Source of the DNA: Gemmatimonadaceae bacterium
GTDB taxonomy: Bacteria; Gemmatimonadota; Gemmatimonadetes; Gemmatimonadales; Gemmatimonadaceae
Length of the DNA: 33,854 nucleotides
NCBI GenBank assembly: GCA_025362635.1
Contig: JANYFO010000239.1
Location: 1-33,854 of the forward strand
Direction of reading: 5' to 3'
Shown here in pieces: positions 31,273 through 33,854 of the stretch. The notes under the pieces are model-generated. The model worked only from the letters and a program-made list of their open reading frames with translations. It was not told the origin of the DNA and did no database searches. The position numbers and the translations under genes are program-made. Positions within the stretch are counted from its first letter, which is position 1. Each line of letters opens with the position of its first letter.

Positions 31273-32645
31273 AACACGTTCCCTGGTGCCAGTAGTCCCA
31301 ATGGATCAAACTCGTGCTTTATGGCGCGCATCACGCGCAGTTGCTCGGCAGTTGCCTGCGTTGGCAACCAGCGACGCTTGAGTTTTCCAATCCCGTGTTC
31401 AGCAGCTACCGTACCACCCATGGCGAGTACCTCGCGAAGCGTTGCATCCACGACGACCTCAATGCGATGTAACTCGTCAGCGTCACGCGCGATAAAATTT
31501 TGATGCGGATGTCCGTTACCTGCGTGTCCATAGGCCACCGCCTGCGGGACGCCATGTGCGGATGCGATGTCGCGAGCTGTGCGTAATGCCGACGCGAGTC
31601 GAGGATACGGCACCGCCCAATCGGTAGACACTTTACGACCACCAGCCGACCGGACGGCCGCGCCGCGTTCGTTCATCATCGTCGGGACGGCGTGTCGCAA
31701 TCGTCGCGCGTCGCGCAACGACGAAGGCGCATCATACGCGCGAATATCGCTCGTAAGTGCGCCGTAATCCTCCGATAACGCGAGCCACGCATCGAGTGGC
31801 AGCTCGCCATCATCACGCGATTCGTTTGCGCCGGTTTCTTCGACGTACACCATGGCCTGCGCGTTCAGCGCCCACGTTGGCGAACCGTCTGCGTCACGCG
31901 CAATGGTAAAGGCCTGCGCATCAAAAAATTCGAGGCACCGAGGAAACACGTTCGACGACCGACGGGCAGCCACCACAAATGCGAGCGCATCCTCTTCACG
32001 GATAAATGGAATGGCGAGCCCGAGCACCTGCACTGGTAGTGCGTGCAACGCAAGTTCTGCCTCGACAACGATGCCAAGTGTGCCCTCGCTGCCAACAAAC
32101 CAATCGACAGGATCCTGCGCGATCGGATAACCCACCGTGTTCTTCTCCAACGCCGGGCGCCGCACCTCGAGCATTGATCCGTCGGCAAGTAACACGGTGA
32201 GTGCGCGCACATGGGGACCGGTTGCTCCGTACCGCAATGACCGCGCGCCGGATGCGTTACACGCAATTGCACCACCAATTGTGCACTCCTCTTCGCTTGT
32301 GGGATCGGGAGTAAACAATAGACCCGCTGCCTCGGCCGCACGCCGGATGTCGGCCAACAACGCACCAGCGCCCACGCGAATAGTCTGTGCATCCGTGTCG
32401 ACCTCGTGCAGGTGTGCCATCCCGCGCAACGACAGCAACAACCCATTGTCCGTAATTGAAGCCGCCGTGGTACTCGATTGCGCACCTGCGGCCGTGACTG
32501 GCGTTCGCAACGCAGTGGCTTCGCGCAACAATGCCGCCACTTCGGTCACCGTTGACGGCCGCGCAACGGCGTCAGGAATCATCTCCAATCCTGACGCATC
32601 ACGCGCGTACGACAACCGCACGTCAGGGTCGCGTGAAATTGACAT
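31269..32645 (-). CDS. FAD-linked 2-hydroxyacid dehydrogenase (GlcD / D2HGDH family)
   Basis: The 458-residue protein has the VAO-type FAD domain: RPSTVTEVAALLREA, the pyrophosphate loop TAAGAQSSTTAA, DPTSEEECTIGGAIACNASGARSLRYG, and DWFVGSEGTLGIV. The C-terminal domain has YGHAGNGHPHQNF (metal-binding His pair) and AEHGIGKLKRRWL. This is the D-lactate / glycolate / D-2-hydroxyglutarate dehydrogenase group. No CCG iron-sulfur partner (GlcF) is beside it. Its location between serA and serB suggests D-2-hydroxyglutarate, a by-product of SerA, as substrate. The ATG at 32645 has GAGGAG 10 bases upstream; the track's GTG at 32681 is an alternative. Confidence 0.88.
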   Translation of the reverse strand: MSISRDPDVRLSYARDASGLEMIPDAVARPSTVTEVAALLREATALRTPVTAAGAQSSTTAASITDNGLLLSLRGMAHLHEVDTDAQTIRVGAGALLADIRRAAEAAGLLFTPDPTSEEECTIGGAIACNASGARSLRYGATGPHVRALTVLLADGSMLEVRRPALEKNTVGYPIAQDPVDWFVGSEGTLGIVVEAELALHALPVQVLGLAIPFIREEDALAFVVAARRSSNVFPRCLEFFDAQAFTIARDADGSPTWALNAQAMVYVEETGANESRDDGELPLDAWLALSEDYGALTSDIRAYDAPSSLRDARRLRHAVPTMMNERGAAVRSAGGRKVSTDWAVPYPRLASALRTARDIASAHGVPQAVAYGHAGNGHPHQNFIARDADELHRIEVVVDATLREVLAMGGTVAAEHGIGKLKRRWLPTQATAEQLRVMRAIKHEFDPLGLLAPGNVL

Positions 32646-32686
32646 CTCGCTGTTGCTCCTCGATGTCGTTGTGCCGAGCACGAGAC

Positions 32687-33854
32687 TTAGTCGGCGCGAA
32701 AGTGCACGATGCTCGCCGACACGACGTCCGGGAGCTCGAGCAATGCACGACGCGTTGCCTCTTCCACTGTGCCGTCAACCGAGATTGCCGCCAGTGCATC
32801 GCCACCCTGCGCGAGTCGCGCCTGATGATACTCGGCGATATTCACTCCGCGTTCGCCGAGGACGGTGCCGACGCGACCGATCACCCCGGGGACGTCCTTG
32901 TTGGTGAGAATGAGCAGCGTCTGCTTCGGATTGACATCCACGTGAAATGACCCGATGCGCGTGAGTCGCGCAATACTGCCTTCAGGCGCGGAACCGGCCA
33001 CCGCGAGTTGCTGCATACCGCCGGAAAGCTCCACTTCAAGAGAACGGCGACTGCCAAGTTCTGACGATTCGCCAACCGTGAGTTCGATGCCGCGCGCTTC
33101 AGCAAGACTGCGCGCATTGATGAGATTGAGACGATCCGTTTCAATCACGCCTTCCAGCAAACCGGCGGCCGCCGCAGCAAGCAGCGGACCCGAACCGTGC
33201 GCAAGGTCAGGACTAACACGCAAAGAAAGTCGTCGAACGGTTCGCATGCCTTGATCGGCCAATACAGCACGCGCAACCGCCGCGGCACGTCGCGCCACGA
33301 GCATCGCCGGTTGCAATTCTGCCCACCCATCGCTGCCAGCGGCAACATTGATGGATCGCGAGAGATCGTTGTGCAACAAAGCATCGCGCACCGCGACGCA
33401 GACGTCACGCGCCACATTCCGTTGCGCTTCCACCGTGTTGGCGCCAAGATGCGGCGTAAGCAACAGATTGGGCGTGCGTCGCATGGGATGATTTTCGGCG
33501 AGCGGCTCGACGGTAAAGACGTCAAGCACGGCACCGCGCAATTGATCGGATTCGAGAGCAAACAGTAGTGCTTCCTCGTCAATAATACCGCCACGCGCCA
33601 TGTTAACAGCGACGGACCGTGATGGTAATCGCGCGAGTTCGCGCTTCCCGATCATGCCACGCGTTTCGTCGGTGAGCGGGACGTGCACTGTGAGCACATT
33701 TGTTTCGGCAATAAGCGCGTCAAGCGACGGCGCGCGTCGCACGCGTAATGCGGTAAATCGCGCATCAGCAATGTACGGATCATACGCCACTACCTGCATG
33801 CCGAACGCGTGTGCACGCGTGGCCACTTCACCGCCGATGCGACCAAGTCCAACA
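32687..33854 (-). CDS. serA: D-3-phosphoglycerate dehydrogenase, partial (N-terminus outside window)
   Basis: SerA oxidises 3-phosphoglycerate to 3-phosphohydroxypyruvate, committing carbon to serine. About 388 residues are visible. The NAD-binding GLGRIGGEVATRA is at the window edge; VNMARGGIIDEEALL has the catalytic Arg, PHLGANTVEAQ the His. An intervening (ASB-type) domain follows, and the C-terminal ACT domain runs LLILTNKDVPGVIGRVG to the end. The long form with ASB and ACT domains, as in Mycobacterium, usually binds serine for feedback inhibition. The first ~100-150 residues lie outside. It is the first visible gene of the minus-strand serine unit, 41 bases before the FAD dehydrogenase. 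Confidence 0.95.
   Translation of the reverse strand, partial: VGLGRIGGEVATRAHAFGMQVVAYDPYIADARFTALRVRRAPSLDALIAETNVLTVHVPLTDETRGMIGKRELARLPSRSVAVNMARGGIIDEEALLFALESDQLRGAVLDVFTVEPLAENHPMRRTPNLLLTPHLGANTVEAQRNVARDVCVAVRDALLHNDLSRSINVAAGSDGWAELQPAMLVARRAAAVARAVLADQGMRTVRRLSLRVSPDLAHGSGPLLAAAAAGLLEGVIETDRLNLINARSLAEARGIELTVGESSELGSRRSLEVELSGGMQQLAVAGSAPEGSIARLTRIGSFHVDVNPKQTLLILTNKDVPGVIGRVGTVLGERGVNIAEYHQARLAQGGDALAAISVDGTVEEATRRALLELPDVVSASIVHFRAD

Overview
The window looks like a chromosomal segment of a Gram-negative bacterium of moderate-to-high GC. Gene content suggests Gemmatimonadota (Gemmatimonadaceae-like): several small outer-membrane beta-barrels, a PafA-type phosphatase, large exported M28 and S41 peptidases, a PD40 propeller protein and a replication-initiator-A-like gene. 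This taxonomic guess is inference; there is no rRNA or other marker. I saw no rRNA, tRNA, CRISPR array, IS element or prophage.

Layout. (1) 1-5476: 5' part of ispG (minus, cut by the window edge), a one-TM protein, a small barrel protein, a Bor-type lipoprotein with a good terminator, an FAD oxidoreductase, another barrel protein, an AT-rich orphan membrane protein and a third barrel protein with its own terminator. (2) 5652-11357: arginine biosynthesis locus. HAD hydrolase, argH and argR lie on the minus strand, divergent from argC-argB-argD. Two copies of one composite TATGCA/TGCATA operator flank argR, one in front of argH and one between argR and argC. (3) 11358-12418: a heptamer repeat block, a degraded paiB gene (lost start, in-frame TAA) and a 302-base gene-free stretch with three hairpins. 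(4) 12419-20502: PafA-like phosphatase, Smr-domain protein, M28 peptidase coupled to a MoeB-rhodanese fusion, an esterase, and a fatty-acid desaturase with a YggX-like protein. (5) 20588-23520: zinc-ribbon protein, YhaM-like HD nuclease, a MarR regulator next to YceI with a clear operator-promoter, and a second zinc-ribbon protein. (6) 23529-28456: SPFH protein, PD40 protein, S41 protease, and a plasmid-type replication initiator homologue. (7) 28723-33854: SDR enzyme, then a tightly packed minus-strand serine operon serA - FAD hydroxyacid dehydrogenase - serB - class V aminotransferase.

How the genes work together. The arg block covers acetylglutamate kinase, the semialdehyde dehydrogenase, acetylornithine aminotransferase, argininosuccinate lyase and the ArgR repressor. 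The serine operon has the dehydrogenase and phosphatase, and a class V aminotransferase that can fill the transamination step. The embedded GlcD/D2HGDH-type dehydrogenase is a candidate for removing D-2-hydroxyglutarate made by SerA. Points most worth a second look are the twin arg operators with a possible leaderless argC, the decaying paiB beside a repeat, the structured stretch before the phosphatase, the serine-operon dehydrogenase and the replication initiator. I found no clear novel defence or mobile system.
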